Assembly (NCBI RefSeq): GCF_017813245.1
Contig: NZ_JAGIQL010000015.1
Span: 1-64,000 of the forward strand
DNA length: 64,000 bases
Reading direction: 5' to 3'
Source: Streptomyces montanisoli
GTDB lineage: Bacteria > Actinomycetota > Actinomycetes > Streptomycetales > Streptomycetaceae
Shown here: positions 49,886 through 58,285 of the stretch, one piece after another
How positions within the stretch are numbered: the first letter of the stretch is position 1
How the letters are laid out: each line of letters opens with the position of its first letter
Made by a program: the position numbers and the translations under genes
Notes under the pieces: generated by a model
Database searches by the model: none
Told to the model about the DNA's origin: nothing
What the model saw: the letters and a program-made list of their open reading frames with translations, nothing else

Positions 49886-50899
49886 ATGACGCACCGCCCC
49901 GGCCGACGCCGGATACTCCACCGAGCGCCGTTCCTCCGCGCGCTGTCGGCCGCCACCGCCGCCCTCGCCGCCACCACCTTCATCGCCGGCTGCGGTTCCG
50001 GGAAATCGTCGGACGGCGCATCATCCCGGGCCTCTTCCTCGGCCTCGGGATCGCCCGCCGCGTCGTTCCCGGTCACCCTGCGGGCCGCCAACGGCAAGGT
50101 CACCATCGCCGCACGGCCCGCGCACATCGTGTCGCTCTCGCCGACCGCGACCGAGGACCTCTACGCCGTCGGCGCGGGCAAGCAGGTCGTCGCCGTCGAC
50201 GCCGACTCCGACTACCCCGCGAGCGCGCCCGTCACCAGCCTCAGCGGCCTGACCCCGAACATCGAGGCGATCGCCAAGTACAGCCCGGACCTCGTCGTCG
50301 CATCCCAGGACTCGGGCGGCCTCGTCGACCGGTTGGGCAAGCTCGGCGTCCCGGTGATGATCGAGCCGGCGGCGGCGACGATCGACGACGCCTACACGCA
50401 GATCGACCGGATAGGCCGGGCCACCGGTCACACCGCGCAGGCCGAGCACACCGTCGCCGGGATGAAGTCACGGATAGCCGCAACGCTCAAGCGGGCCGGC
50501 AGCCATCACTCCGGCCTCAGCTATTACTGGGAGCTGGGCGCCAGCCCCTACTACTCGGCGACCTCCTCGACCTTCGTGGGCAGGGTGGCGTCGCTGTTCG
50601 GCCTCAAGAACGTGGCCGACAAGGCGGACAAGGCGTCCGACGGCGGATACCCCCAGCTCTCGCAGGAGTACATCGTCTCCGCGAAACCGCGGCTGATCTT
50701 CCTCGGCGACAGCGGGAAGTCCGACGGCGGGCAGAGCCCGGCGATCGTCTCGGCGCGCCCCGGCTGGTCGGGCATCCCCGCGGTGCGGAGCAAGGCGGTC
50801 ATCGGCCTCGACGGCGACGTCGCCTCCCGCTGGGGGCCTCGCCTGCCCCAGCTCGTCGACGCGATCGCCCGGGCGGTCGAGAAGGCGCCTTCGCGGTGA
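49886..50899 (+). CDS. btuF: Cobalamin ABC transporter substrate-binding lipoprotein
   Basis: The 337-aa protein has a signal with lipobox IAGC (about 33-36), a Ser-rich linker and the class III periplasmic-binding fold: RPAHIVSLSPTATEDLYAVGAGKQVVAVDADSDYP, LTPNIEAIAKYSPDLVVASQ and YYWELGASPYY. This fold binds cobalamin, haem or siderophores; the riboswitch makes cobalamin the ligand. GGGAGGAAG lies 6 nt ahead of the ATG. It is the first gene of btuFCD. Confidence 0.92.
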   Translation: MTHRPGRRRILHRAPFLRALSAATAALAATTFIAGCGSGKSSDGASSRASSSASGSPAASFPVTLRAANGKVTIAARPAHIVSLSPTATEDLYAVGAGKQVVAVDADSDYPASAPVTSLSGLTPNIEAIAKYSPDLVVASQDSGGLVDRLGKLGVPVMIEPAAATIDDAYTQIDRIGRATGHTAQAEHTVAGMKSRIAATLKRAGSHHSGLSYYWELGASPYYSATSSTFVGRVASLFGLKNVADKADKASDGGYPQLSQEYIVSAKPRLIFLGDSGKSDGGQSPAIVSARPGWSGIPAVRSKAVIGLDGDVASRWGPRLPQLVDAIARAVEKAPSR

Positions 50900-50918
50900 C
50901 GGGGAACGAGCGCAGGCC

Positions 50919-51950
50919 GTGATCCGTGCAGCCGCCCGCTCCCGCACGGTGCGCCTGTACGCGGTCGCGGTGGTCTTCCTCGCCTGCGCGGTGCTCGTCG
51001 GGGCCATGGCCGGGGCGGCGGGCCTCAGCCCCGCGGCCACGGCCGCCGCGCTGCTCGACCGGCTGCCGTTCGTCCATCTGCACTCCGGGCTGAGCCCGCT
51101 CGATCACGCGGTGCTGTTCCAGATCCGGCTGCCCCGCGTGGTGCTCGGCGCGCTGGTCGGCGGGGCGCTCTCGCTCGCGGGCGCGGGCTACCAGGGCGTG
51201 TTCCGCAACCCGCTCGTCGACTCCTCGCTGCTCGGCTCGTCGGCCGGCGCCGGCCTCGGGGCGACCCTGGCCATCGTCGCGCTGGGCAGCGCGGCGTCGA
51301 GTGCCGTGCCCGCGGCCGCGTTCGCCGGGTCGCTCGCCGGGGTGGCCATCGCCTACCTCGTCGGCGTCACGGGCGGCCCCGGCACGTCCACGCTGCTGCT
51401 GGCCGGCCTCGCGGTCTCGCTGTTCCTCGCCGCCGTCCAGACGTACGTGCTGCAACGCTCCAGCCAGGACATCCAGCAGGTCTACTCGTGGCTGCTCGGC
51501 TCCCTCTCCGCCGCCACCTGGCACCAGACGGGGGAGATCCTGCCCTACCTGGCGGTCGCCGCCGTGGTGGTACTGCTGCACGGCCGCCACCTCGACGTGC
51601 TGGCCGTGGGCGACGAGGAGGGCCGCTCCCTCGGCCTGCACCCCGGCAGGATCCGGCTGATCGTCGTGGCGGGGTGCGCGCTGGCCGCGGCGAGCGCCGT
51701 GGCGGTCAGCGGGCTGATCGGCTTCGTCGGCATCGTCGTGCCGCACGCGGTCAGGCGGCTGGCCGGCACCTCGTACCGGGTCGTCCTCCCGCTGTCCCTC
51801 CTGTTCGGCGGCGGATCCCTGATCCTCGCCGACGCCGCGGCCCGCACGCTGGTGGCACCGGCCGAACTGCCGATCGGCGTCGTGACCGCGCTCGTCGGCT
51901 CGCCCGCGTTCGTGCTGATCCTGCGCACCACGCGATCGGTGCGCACATGA
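50919..51950 (+). CDS. btuC: Cobalamin ABC transporter permease
   Basis: The 343-aa membrane protein belongs to the BtuC/FecCD family with about ten hydrophobic segments, RLPRVVLGALVGGALSLAGAGYQGVFRNPLVD (about 68-98), GSLSAATWHQ and the C-terminal GLIGFVGIVVPHAVRRLAG that contacts the ATPase. GTG 50919 has GAGCGCAGG upstream. The ATPase gene start overlaps its stop in an ATGA. Confidence 0.93.
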   Translation: MIRAAARSRTVRLYAVAVVFLACAVLVGAMAGAAGLSPAATAAALLDRLPFVHLHSGLSPLDHAVLFQIRLPRVVLGALVGGALSLAGAGYQGVFRNPLVDSSLLGSSAGAGLGATLAIVALGSAASSAVPAAAFAGSLAGVAIAYLVGVTGGPGTSTLLLAGLAVSLFLAAVQTYVLQRSSQDIQQVYSWLLGSLSAATWHQTGEILPYLAVAAVVVLLHGRHLDVLAVGDEEGRSLGLHPGRIRLIVVAGCALAAASAVAVSGLIGFVGIVVPHAVRRLAGTSYRVVLPLSLLFGGGSLILADAAARTLVAPAELPIGVVTALVGSPAFVLILRTTRSVRT

Positions 51951-52828
51951 GCCGGCCCGCGCCCTCCGTCCCCGGGCAGGCCGGACAGGAACGGCCCGTG
52001 CCGACCAGCGCGGCTCCCGGCGGCGCGGCTCCCGGTGACGCGGCTCCCGGCCCGGCCGGGCTCGACGTCACCGGGCTCGACGTCGACCTGGACGGCACCC
52101 CGGTCGTGCGTGCCGTGTCCTGCACCGTCGCGCCGGGCGGCTGGCTCGCGCTGATCGGGCCCAACGGCGCCGGCAAGTCGACCGTCCTGCGTGCCATCGC
52201 GGGACTGGCCCGCCACCGCGGCACCGTCCTCGTCGGCGGCACCGACGTCGGCGGCCTGCGCGACCGGGAGCGGGCACGGCTGATCGCCTACGTGCCGCAG
52301 GCGCCCGTGCTGCCGCCGGACATGACGGTGCGGGAGTACGTGCTCCTCGGCCGGACGCCGCACCTCGGCTACCTGGCGCACCCGGGCGCCCGCGACCAGC
52401 GGGCGGGGGAGGAGTCACTCGCCGCGCTCGACCTCACCCGGTTCGCGGACCGCCGGCTGTCCGCGCTCTCCGGCGGGGAGCGACAACGCGTGGCGCTCGC
52501 CCGCGCCCTGGCGCAGGAACCCAGGATGCTGCTGCTCGACGAGCCCACCTCGGCGCTCGACCTGGGACACCAGCAGCACGTCCTCGACCTGGTGGACGAG
52601 TTGCGCGGCAGCCGGCGGCTGACGGTGGTCAGCACCCTGCACGACCTGACCACCGCCGCCCAGTACGCGCAGCGGCTCGTGCTGCTCGACGGCGGACGCG
52701 TCGCCGCGAACGGCACGCCCGCCGAGGTCATCACCGAGGAGCTGATCGCCCGCGTCTACGCGGCGCGCGTGGCGGTGACCCAGGACCCCGAGGGGCGGCC
52801 GGTGGTCACCCCGCTGCGCAAACCCTGA
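51947..52828 (+). CDS. btuD: Cobalamin ABC transporter ATPase
   Basis: The 293-aa protein has Walker A GPNGAGKST (about 69-77), the Q-loop VPQAPVLPPDMTVREYVLLGRTPH, signature LSGGERQR (about 173-180), Walker B MLLLDEPTSALD and the His switch STLHD. A 40-residue Gly/Ala/Pro-rich N-terminus precedes the domain and is not part of the fold. It completes btuFCD and is translationally coupled to btuC. Confidence 0.93.
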   Translation: MSRPAPSVPGQAGQERPVPTSAAPGGAAPGDAAPGPAGLDVTGLDVDLDGTPVVRAVSCTVAPGGWLALIGPNGAGKSTVLRAIAGLARHRGTVLVGGTDVGGLRDRERARLIAYVPQAPVLPPDMTVREYVLLGRTPHLGYLAHPGARDQRAGEESLAALDLTRFADRRLSALSGGERQRVALARALAQEPRMLLLDEPTSALDLGHQQHVLDLVDELRGSRRLTVVSTLHDLTTAAQYAQRLVLLDGGRVAANGTPAEVITEELIARVYAARVAVTQDPEGRPVVTPLRKP

Positions 52829-52848
52829 CGGGTGGCTTCCCGGCTTCC

Positions 52849-53892
52849 TCAGACCTCCAGGGGGCGGCGCACCCCGGCCGTGGACTCCCTCTCCTCGAGC
52901 CAGTGCGGGGCCACGTGCACCTCGAACGGCAGGGGCCGGTCCGAACGGATGCGGACGGCCAGGCACTTCACGGCCAGGGAGGCGATGGCGCTCATGTCGG
53001 GGACGACGGTCGTCAGGGACGGCGTGCTGTAGAGGGCCTCCTGCGACCCGTCGAGGCCGGCCAGGGCGATGTCCCCCGGCACGGTCAGGCCCACCTCGTG
53101 CACCGCACGCAGCGCCCCGACGGCCAGCGTGTCGCTGAAGCAGAACACCGCGTCGGGCCGTACATCCGCGGGCAGGCCCAGGAGCGCGCGCATCGCCAGC
53201 AGGCCGTCACGCCGGTCGAACTCCTCCACAGGCGGCGCCAGCCTGGGGTCGAAGCGCAGCCCCGCCCCGTGCAGCGCCAGCTGGAAGCCCTCAAGACGCT
53301 GGCGGCTCGTCGCCGACGCCTTCCTGTCCGCGCCGATGGCCGCGATCCTCGTCCGGCCCAGGCCGGCCAGGTGCGCGGTCGCGTCGCGCGCCGCCGCCGC
53401 GTTGTCGATGAGCACGTGGTCGGCGACCACCCGCTCGGTCCCGTAGCTGCGCTCGCCGAGGAGGACCAGCGGGAACGCGTCGGCCACGGGGGCGAGTTCG
53501 GTGGCCGTCACGTGCAGTGGCGAGAGGATCACACCGTCGAGCAGCGACGCACCGACCCCGGTGGCCAGGCGCAGCTCCTCCGTCGGGTCCTGGAGCGTCT
53601 CCTCGATCAGCACGGTGAGGCCGAGCGCGGTGGCCTCCGTCCGCACGTGGTGGGCGAGGTCGGCGAAGTACGGCGTGGTCAGTTCCGGGACGGCGAGGGC
53701 GATCAGGCCGCCGCGCCCCGTACGCAGCCGGCGTGCCGACGGGTTGGGCCGGTAGCCGAGTTCGCGCACGGCACGCGTCACCCGTTCCCGCGTGGCCGCT
53801 GACACCCGCGGGGCGTCGCGTACAACGTTGGAAACCGTTTTGATCGACACCCCCGCGCGCTCGGCCACGTCCTTGAGTGTCACTGCTGCCAC
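52849..53892 (-). CDS. LacI-family transcriptional regulator of the adjacent sugar operon
   Basis: The 347-aa protein has a LacI helix-turn-helix and hinge (VTLKDVAERAGVSIKTVSNVVRD, then LGYRPNPSARRLRTGR) and a type I periplasmic-binding ligand domain (ELTTPYFADLAHHVR, VILSPLHVTATEL, VVADHVLIDNAAAARDATAHL, FCFSDTLAVGALRAV, DIALAGLDGSQEAL). GTG 53892 has GAGGGG 7 nt upstream. It is divergent from the Gfo/Idh/MocA gene, whose promoter contains three palindromic operator candidates, and most likely represses that operon until a sugar binds. Confidence 0.93.
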   Translation of the reverse strand: MAAVTLKDVAERAGVSIKTVSNVVRDAPRVSAATRERVTRAVRELGYRPNPSARRLRTGRGGLIALAVPELTTPYFADLAHHVRTEATALGLTVLIEETLQDPTEELRLATGVGASLLDGVILSPLHVTATELAPVADAFPLVLLGERSYGTERVVADHVLIDNAAAARDATAHLAGLGRTRIAAIGADRKASATSRQRLEGFQLALHGAGLRFDPRLAPPVEEFDRRDGLLAMRALLGLPADVRPDAVFCFSDTLAVGALRAVHEVGLTVPGDIALAGLDGSQEALYSTPSLTTVVPDMSAIASLAVKCLAVRIRSDRPLPFEVHVAPHWLEERESTAGVRRPLEV

Positions 53893-53921
53893 CGGACGGC
53901 CCCTCGCTGAAGTCTCCCCAG

Positions 53922-53950
53922 AGTATGCACGCGCACGCGCTTTCTGTCAG
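53922..53950 (-). promoter_or_regulatory. Promoter of the LacI gene: CTGACA-N17-CATACT
   Basis: On the minus strand CTGACA (53950-53945) and CATACT (53927-53922) are 17 nt apart, each one mismatch from consensus. The transcript would start near 53915, leaving a leader of about 23 nt before the GTG. Confidence 0.5.
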
Positions 53951-53987
53951 CAAGTGCCACGGGCTTCAGCTGTTTTCGAACGAAGGG

Positions 53988-54071
53988 TTGACCCTGCGGA
54001 CGCCGGGCGGTTACAACGTTGGAACCGATGGCAAGCGCTTGCCGTTGATGCGAGCGGCAGCAAGCGCTTGC
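53988..54071 (+). promoter_or_regulatory. Promoter and three LacI-type operators ahead of the sugar operon
   Basis: TTGACC (53988-53993) is the -35; with a 17-nt gap TTACAA (54011-54016) is a fair -10. GGTTACAACGTTGGAACC (54009-54026) is palindromic except at one pair and covers the -10. GGCAAGCGCTTGCC (54030-54043) is a perfect palindrome, and GCAAGCGCTTGC (54060-54071) repeats it with centres 29 nt apart. All resemble LacI-family operators with a central CG. Confidence 0.7.
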
Positions 54072-54097
54072 CGTGCTCGTCTCACGAGAGGGACCGT

Positions 54098-55243
54098 ATG
54101 TCTCCGCATCGTTCGGACGCTCCACTGCGCACGGCCGTGGTCGGCACGGGAGGCATCGCGCGCTCGAGCCACCTGCCCGCCCTGCGCACGCTGGCAGCGG
54201 AGGGGAGGACGGAGGTCGTGGCCGCGGTCGACGTGGACGGCCCCGCCGCGCGCGCGTTCGCCGACTCGTTCTCCATCCCGTACGCGTCCACGGACCTCGA
54301 CGCGATGCTGGCCGAAGTGCGCCCGGATCTCGTGGTGTTGTGCACCCCGCCGGCAGTCCACCGCGAGCAGTCCGTGGCCGCGCTGCGCGCCGGCGCCTGG
54401 GTCTGGTGCGAGAAGCCGCCGTGTCCCTCCCTGGCCGACTACGACGCCATCGAGGGCGCGGAGAAGGGCGGCGACGCCGACCCGTACGCGTCGATCGTCT
54501 TCCAGCACCGCTTCGGCTCCGGCGCCCGGCACGTGCGGCGCCTGCTGCGCGACGGCGCGTTCGGCCGCCCCCTCGTCGCCCACTGCCAGACCACCTGGTA
54601 CCGCGACGCCGCCTACTACGCCGTGCCGTGGCGCGGCCGTTGGGCGACGGAGGGCGGCGGTCCCGCGATGGGGCACGGCATTCACCAGACGGACCTGCTG
54701 CTCGATCTGATGGGGCCGTGGAGCGAGGTGCGCGGTATGGCGGCAAGGCTCGTGCACGACGTGGAGACCGAGGACGTGTCCACCGCGCAGGTCCGCTTCG
54801 AGGGCGGCGCCGTCGCGACGCTGGTGAACAGCGTGGTCTCACCCGACGAGGTCAGCCGGATCCGCATCGACTGCGAGCGGGCCACGATCGAGCTGACCCA
54901 TCTGTACGGCTACCGCAACGCGGACTGGCGCATCACACCGGCCCCCGGTGTCCCCGAGGCGACCGTGGCGGGCTGGCGCGCGTTCGGCGAGGACGAGCCG
55001 AGCTCCCACCTCGCCCAACTGCGCTGCCTCGTCGACGACATCGGGTCCGGGCGGCGCCACTCCACCAGCGGTCCCGGCGGCCGCAGGACGCTGGAGTTCA
55101 TCACCGCCCTGTACAAGTCCGCGTTCACGGACGCTCCCGTACACGCCGGTGACATCGGCCCGGGCGACCCCTACTACACCGAACTGCACGGCGGCGCCCC
55201 CGGCTGGGCGCCGGCCGGCTCCGGCGAGGAGGACCACGCATGA
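54098..55243 (+). CDS. Gfo/Idh/MocA family oxidoreductase
   Basis: The 381-aa enzyme has the N-terminal Rossmann fold (AVVGTGGIARSSHLPALRTL, about 14-33), the EKPP motif around residue 106 (WVWCEKPPCPSLAD) where Lys is catalytic, and the C-terminal dehydrogenase domain with GGGPAMGHGIHQTDLLLDLMG containing the conserved His pair. It oxidises or reduces a sugar or cyclitol using NAD(P). GAGAGGGACC precedes the ATG. First gene of the LacI-controlled operon; stop overlaps the PmoA-like start by ATGA. Confidence 0.92.
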   Translation: MSPHRSDAPLRTAVVGTGGIARSSHLPALRTLAAEGRTEVVAAVDVDGPAARAFADSFSIPYASTDLDAMLAEVRPDLVVLCTPPAVHREQSVAALRAGAWVWCEKPPCPSLADYDAIEGAEKGGDADPYASIVFQHRFGSGARHVRRLLRDGAFGRPLVAHCQTTWYRDAAYYAVPWRGRWATEGGGPAMGHGIHQTDLLLDLMGPWSEVRGMAARLVHDVETEDVSTAQVRFEGGAVATLVNSVVSPDEVSRIRIDCERATIELTHLYGYRNADWRITPAPGVPEATVAGWRAFGEDEPSSHLAQLRCLVDDIGSGRRHSTSGPGGRRTLEFITALYKSAFTDAPVHAGDIGPGDPYYTELHGGAPGWAPAGSGEEDHA

Positions 55244-56163
55244 CCCTGGCACTGACCCACGTCCACGGCGACCGCGTCACCGTGGCCCACGAGGCCACCG
55301 GCACCGAGCTGTTCGCCTACGTGTACCGTCCCGAGGCCGCCTGGGAGGCGCCCAAGCCCTACCTGCACCCGATACGCACGCTGTCCGGCGCGGTCGTCAC
55401 CGACTACCGCCCCAACGACCACCGCTGGCACAAGGGGCTGCAACTCACTGCCTCGCACCTCTCGGGCCAGAACCTGTGGGGCGGCAACACGTACGTGCAC
55501 GGCGAGGGCTACCTCGCCCTGCCGGAGAAGATCGGCTCGATGGCGCACACCGGCTTCGAGGAGGTGTCGGCGGACGGCGACCGTGCCGTCATCGCCGAAC
55601 GCCTGACCTGGCACCCGTACGACGGCGAGCTGTGGGCCGAGGAGGAGCGCCGCGTCGAGGTGTCCGACGTCGACCCGGAAGCCGGCAGCTGGTCGCTCAC
55701 CTGGACCTCGTCCGTCGTCAACCGGCGTGCGGAGCCGCTGCGCTTCGGCAGTCCCACGACCCACGGCCGGCCCGCCGCGGGCTACACGGGCCTGTTCTGG
55801 CGCGGCCCGCGCGCCTTCCGCGGCGGACAGGTCTTCAGCGCCGAGGCGGACGACGGCGACCTGATGGGCACCCAGGCCGCATGGCTGGCGTACGTCGGCG
55901 AGCACGACGGGCGGGACGGGCAGGCCACGATGGTCTTCGAGCACGCACCTGCCAACGACCACCGCGGCGACAAGGGCACCCACCCGGCACACTGGTTCGT
56001 GCGCAGCGACCCGTTCGCCGCGGTCGCGCCCTCCTGGGCGTTCCACGAGGAGCTCGTCCTCGCCCCCGGTGAGGCACTCAGCCGCGCCTACCGCGTGACC
56101 GTCGCCGACGGCGCGTGGGACCGCGACCGGGTGGCCGCCCAGCTGCGCGGGCACGCCTGGTGA
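55240..56163 (+). CDS. PmoA-like family protein (DUF6807)
   Basis: The 307-aa protein matches the PmoA/DUF6807 family found in sugar operons with Gfo/Idh/MocA enzymes: YLHPIRTLSGAVVTDYRPNDHRWHKGLQL near the N-terminus, NTYVHGEGY, FGSPTTHGRPAAGYTGLFWRG and HPAHWFVRSDPFAA. The fold is predicted beta-rich like galactose mutarotases, and the paired DHRWHKG histidines suggest a catalytic or metal site. Function is not established. Coupled by overlapping stop/start to both neighbours. Confidence 0.85.
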   Translation: MTLALTHVHGDRVTVAHEATGTELFAYVYRPEAAWEAPKPYLHPIRTLSGAVVTDYRPNDHRWHKGLQLTASHLSGQNLWGGNTYVHGEGYLALPEKIGSMAHTGFEEVSADGDRAVIAERLTWHPYDGELWAEEERRVEVSDVDPEAGSWSLTWTSSVVNRRAEPLRFGSPTTHGRPAAGYTGLFWRGPRAFRGGQVFSAEADDGDLMGTQAAWLAYVGEHDGRDGQATMVFEHAPANDHRGDKGTHPAHWFVRSDPFAAVAPSWAFHEELVLAPGEALSRAYRVTVADGAWDRDRVAAQLRGHAW

Positions 56164-56885
56164 GCGCCGCATACGACGGCTTCCCCGGGGCGGTCGGGGT
56201 GTCCAGGCTCACCGTGTACGACTGGCCCACCGTCGACGAACTGCCCGGCGGCGGCACACCGCACCTGCACCTCACCTGCACCGAGGGGTACGTGGTGACG
56301 GCGGGCCGCGGCACGGTGCAGACACTGACCACCACCGGATACCAGGAGACGCCGCTGGAGCCGGGGACCGTCGCCTGGTTCACACCCGGCACGATCCACC
56401 GCCTGACCAACGGCGGCGGCCTGGAGATCACCGTCGTCATGCAGAACAGCGGCCTGCCCGAGGCCGGCGACGCGGTACTCACCCTGCCCCAGGACCTGCT
56501 CACCGACCCCGCGACGTACGCGGACGCCGTGCGCATACCTGCCGACGTTCCCGAGGCCGAGCAGGTGGCGGCCGCGCGCACCCGCAGGGACCTGGCCACG
56601 CGCCGCTTCCTCCAGTTGCGACAGGCCACCGAGAACGGCGACCCCCGCCCGCTCGCGGCCTTCCACGAGGCGGCCGCCGCGCTCGTACGCCCCCGGCTCG
56701 ACGCGTGGGAGCAGCGGTGGCGCGAGGGCGCGCACACGGCCGCGCAGGCCACCAGGGCCCAACTCGACGCCCTGCGCGCGCAGGACGCACACCACCTGAC
56801 CGGGGCCCGGGTCACCGCGACCGGGCCCACCGCACGCGGACGCTTCGGCATGTGCGGCCGCCTGGACGTCTACCCGGGCATCTGA
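56160..56885 (+). CDS. Cupin-domain protein, probable sugar-processing enzyme or sensor
   Basis: The 241-aa protein has one cupin barrel (about 10-105): HLHLTCTEGYVVTAGRGTVQTL supplies H-x-H and Glu positions, and PGTIHRLTNGGGLEI the last His. A helical C-terminal extension (about 130-241, with RFLQLRQATENGD) is unrelated to the barrel and not recognised. The GTG 56160 overlaps the PmoA-like stop by 4 nt. Its place in the operon suggests isomerase, epimerase or lyase activity on the imported sugar. Not certain. Confidence 0.82.
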   Translation: MSAAYDGFPGAVGVSRLTVYDWPTVDELPGGGTPHLHLTCTEGYVVTAGRGTVQTLTTTGYQETPLEPGTVAWFTPGTIHRLTNGGGLEITVVMQNSGLPEAGDAVLTLPQDLLTDPATYADAVRIPADVPEAEQVAAARTRRDLATRRFLQLRQATENGDPRPLAAFHEAAAALVRPRLDAWEQRWREGAHTAAQATRAQLDALRAQDAHHLTGARVTATGPTARGRFGMCGRLDVYPGI

Positions 56886-56944
56886 CCCGCCTGCCCTCCC
56901 GTCCCACCGTCAACGCCCTGTCCCACCGTCCCCGGAAGGCCCCC

Positions 56945-58285
56945 ATGCCCGAGCCCCGAAGCGGCGGGCACCGACCCCCCAGCCGCCGCGCCGTCCTGGC
57001 CTCGGCCGCCGTCGGTCTCGGTGCCGCCCTGACCACCACGCTCACCTCATGCTCCACCGCCAGTGGGGAAGCGGGCGGAGGCGGCGTCTCCCTCACGTTC
57101 TCCTGGTGGGGCAACGACGACCGTGCCGCGCGCACCGAGAAGGCCGTGCGCCTCTTCGAGAAGGAACACCCAGGCATCACCGTCCGCACGTCCAACGCCG
57201 ACTTCGGGTCCTACCTGCAGAAGCTGGCCACCCAGGCGGCCGGCGGCGGCATCCCCGACGTGGTCCAGCTCGACTACCGGCAGATCTCGCAGTACGCCGG
57301 CAGCGGCGCCATCATGGAGCTGACGAGGCCCGTCGCCGACCGCACGATCCGCACCTCCGAGATCGACGAGGACTTCCTGCGCACCGGCACCTACGGCGGC
57401 AAGCTGTACGCCGTGCCCATGGGCCGCGGCATCACCGGGTACGCCTACGACACCAGGATCTACGAGAAGGCCGGCATCCCCGCGCCCAAGCCCTCCTGGA
57501 CCTGGCAGGAGTGGGCCGAGGACAACAGGAGGATCGCCGCCCTCGGCCTCAGGTCGCCCGACGGGCGGCATGTCACGGGCGCCAACGACGGCGCGGGCAA
57601 CGAGGACGTCTTCGAGGACTGGCTGCGCAGCCACGGCAAGCAGCTCTACGCGAGCCAGACCCGCCTCGGGTTCACCGAGGACGACCTCACCGACTTCTGG
57701 ACGTTCTTCGACCGCCTCCGCAGGCAGGGCGCCGTCGCCGCCGCCCGGGACACGTCGCAGGCCATCTCCACCGAGACGTCCCCCATCGGCCGTGGCCTCT
57801 CGGCGGCCGACTACACCTGGGACGCGCCGTTCCCCGCCTACACGACGCTGCTCGGCGACTCAGTACGCTTCGCGCCGGTCCCCACGATCGACGGCAAAGC
57901 CGGCCAGTACTTCAAGCCGTCGATGCTCGTCGGCGTGGGCGCGCACACCGCCCACCCCAAGGAGGCGGCCCAGCTGGTCGACTTCCTCATCAACGACCGG
58001 CGGGCCGGCGACATCCTCGGCTTCACCCGGTCCACACCGCCCAACCGGGCGATCGCCACCCGCGTCGCCAAGACCCTCAAGGGGGCGGAGCGGGAGATCT
58101 ACGACTACGCGGTGATGATGGAGAAGTACGGCCTCTCCGCACCGCCGACCGCGCCACCGCGCGGCGACGTCGCCATCGACACCGCCTTCGGGCGCGAGTA
58201 CGAGCGCGTCGGGTACCAGCTCGCCACCCCACGCGAGGCGGCGCGCGAACTCATCAACGCGGCCAACCGGGAGCTGAGGTCATGA
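56945..58285 (+). CDS. Sugar ABC transporter substrate-binding lipoprotein
   Basis: The 446-aa protein has a twin-arginine-like signal (SRRAVLASAAVG) and lipobox LTSC near residue 37. The mature domain reads VSLTFSWWGNDDRAARTEKAVRLFEKEHPGI and PDVVQLDYRQISQYA, the family 1 (MalE-like) carbohydrate-binding fold, with SKxHTAHPKEAAQLVDFLIND-type features near the C-terminus. It delivers an oligosaccharide or sugar acid to the two permeases that follow. It lies 59 nt after the cupin gene. No ATPase gene is in the operon, so a shared MsiK-type ATPase is likely used, as is usual in Streptomyces. Confidence 0.92.
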   Translation: MPEPRSGGHRPPSRRAVLASAAVGLGAALTTTLTSCSTASGEAGGGGVSLTFSWWGNDDRAARTEKAVRLFEKEHPGITVRTSNADFGSYLQKLATQAAGGGIPDVVQLDYRQISQYAGSGAIMELTRPVADRTIRTSEIDEDFLRTGTYGGKLYAVPMGRGITGYAYDTRIYEKAGIPAPKPSWTWQEWAEDNRRIAALGLRSPDGRHVTGANDGAGNEDVFEDWLRSHGKQLYASQTRLGFTEDDLTDFWTFFDRLRRQGAVAAARDTSQAISTETSPIGRGLSAADYTWDAPFPAYTTLLGDSVRFAPVPTIDGKAGQYFKPSMLVGVGAHTAHPKEAAQLVDFLINDRRAGDILGFTRSTPPNRAIATRVAKTLKGAEREIYDYAVMMEKYGLSAPPTAPPRGDVAIDTAFGREYERVGYQLATPREAARELINAANRELRS

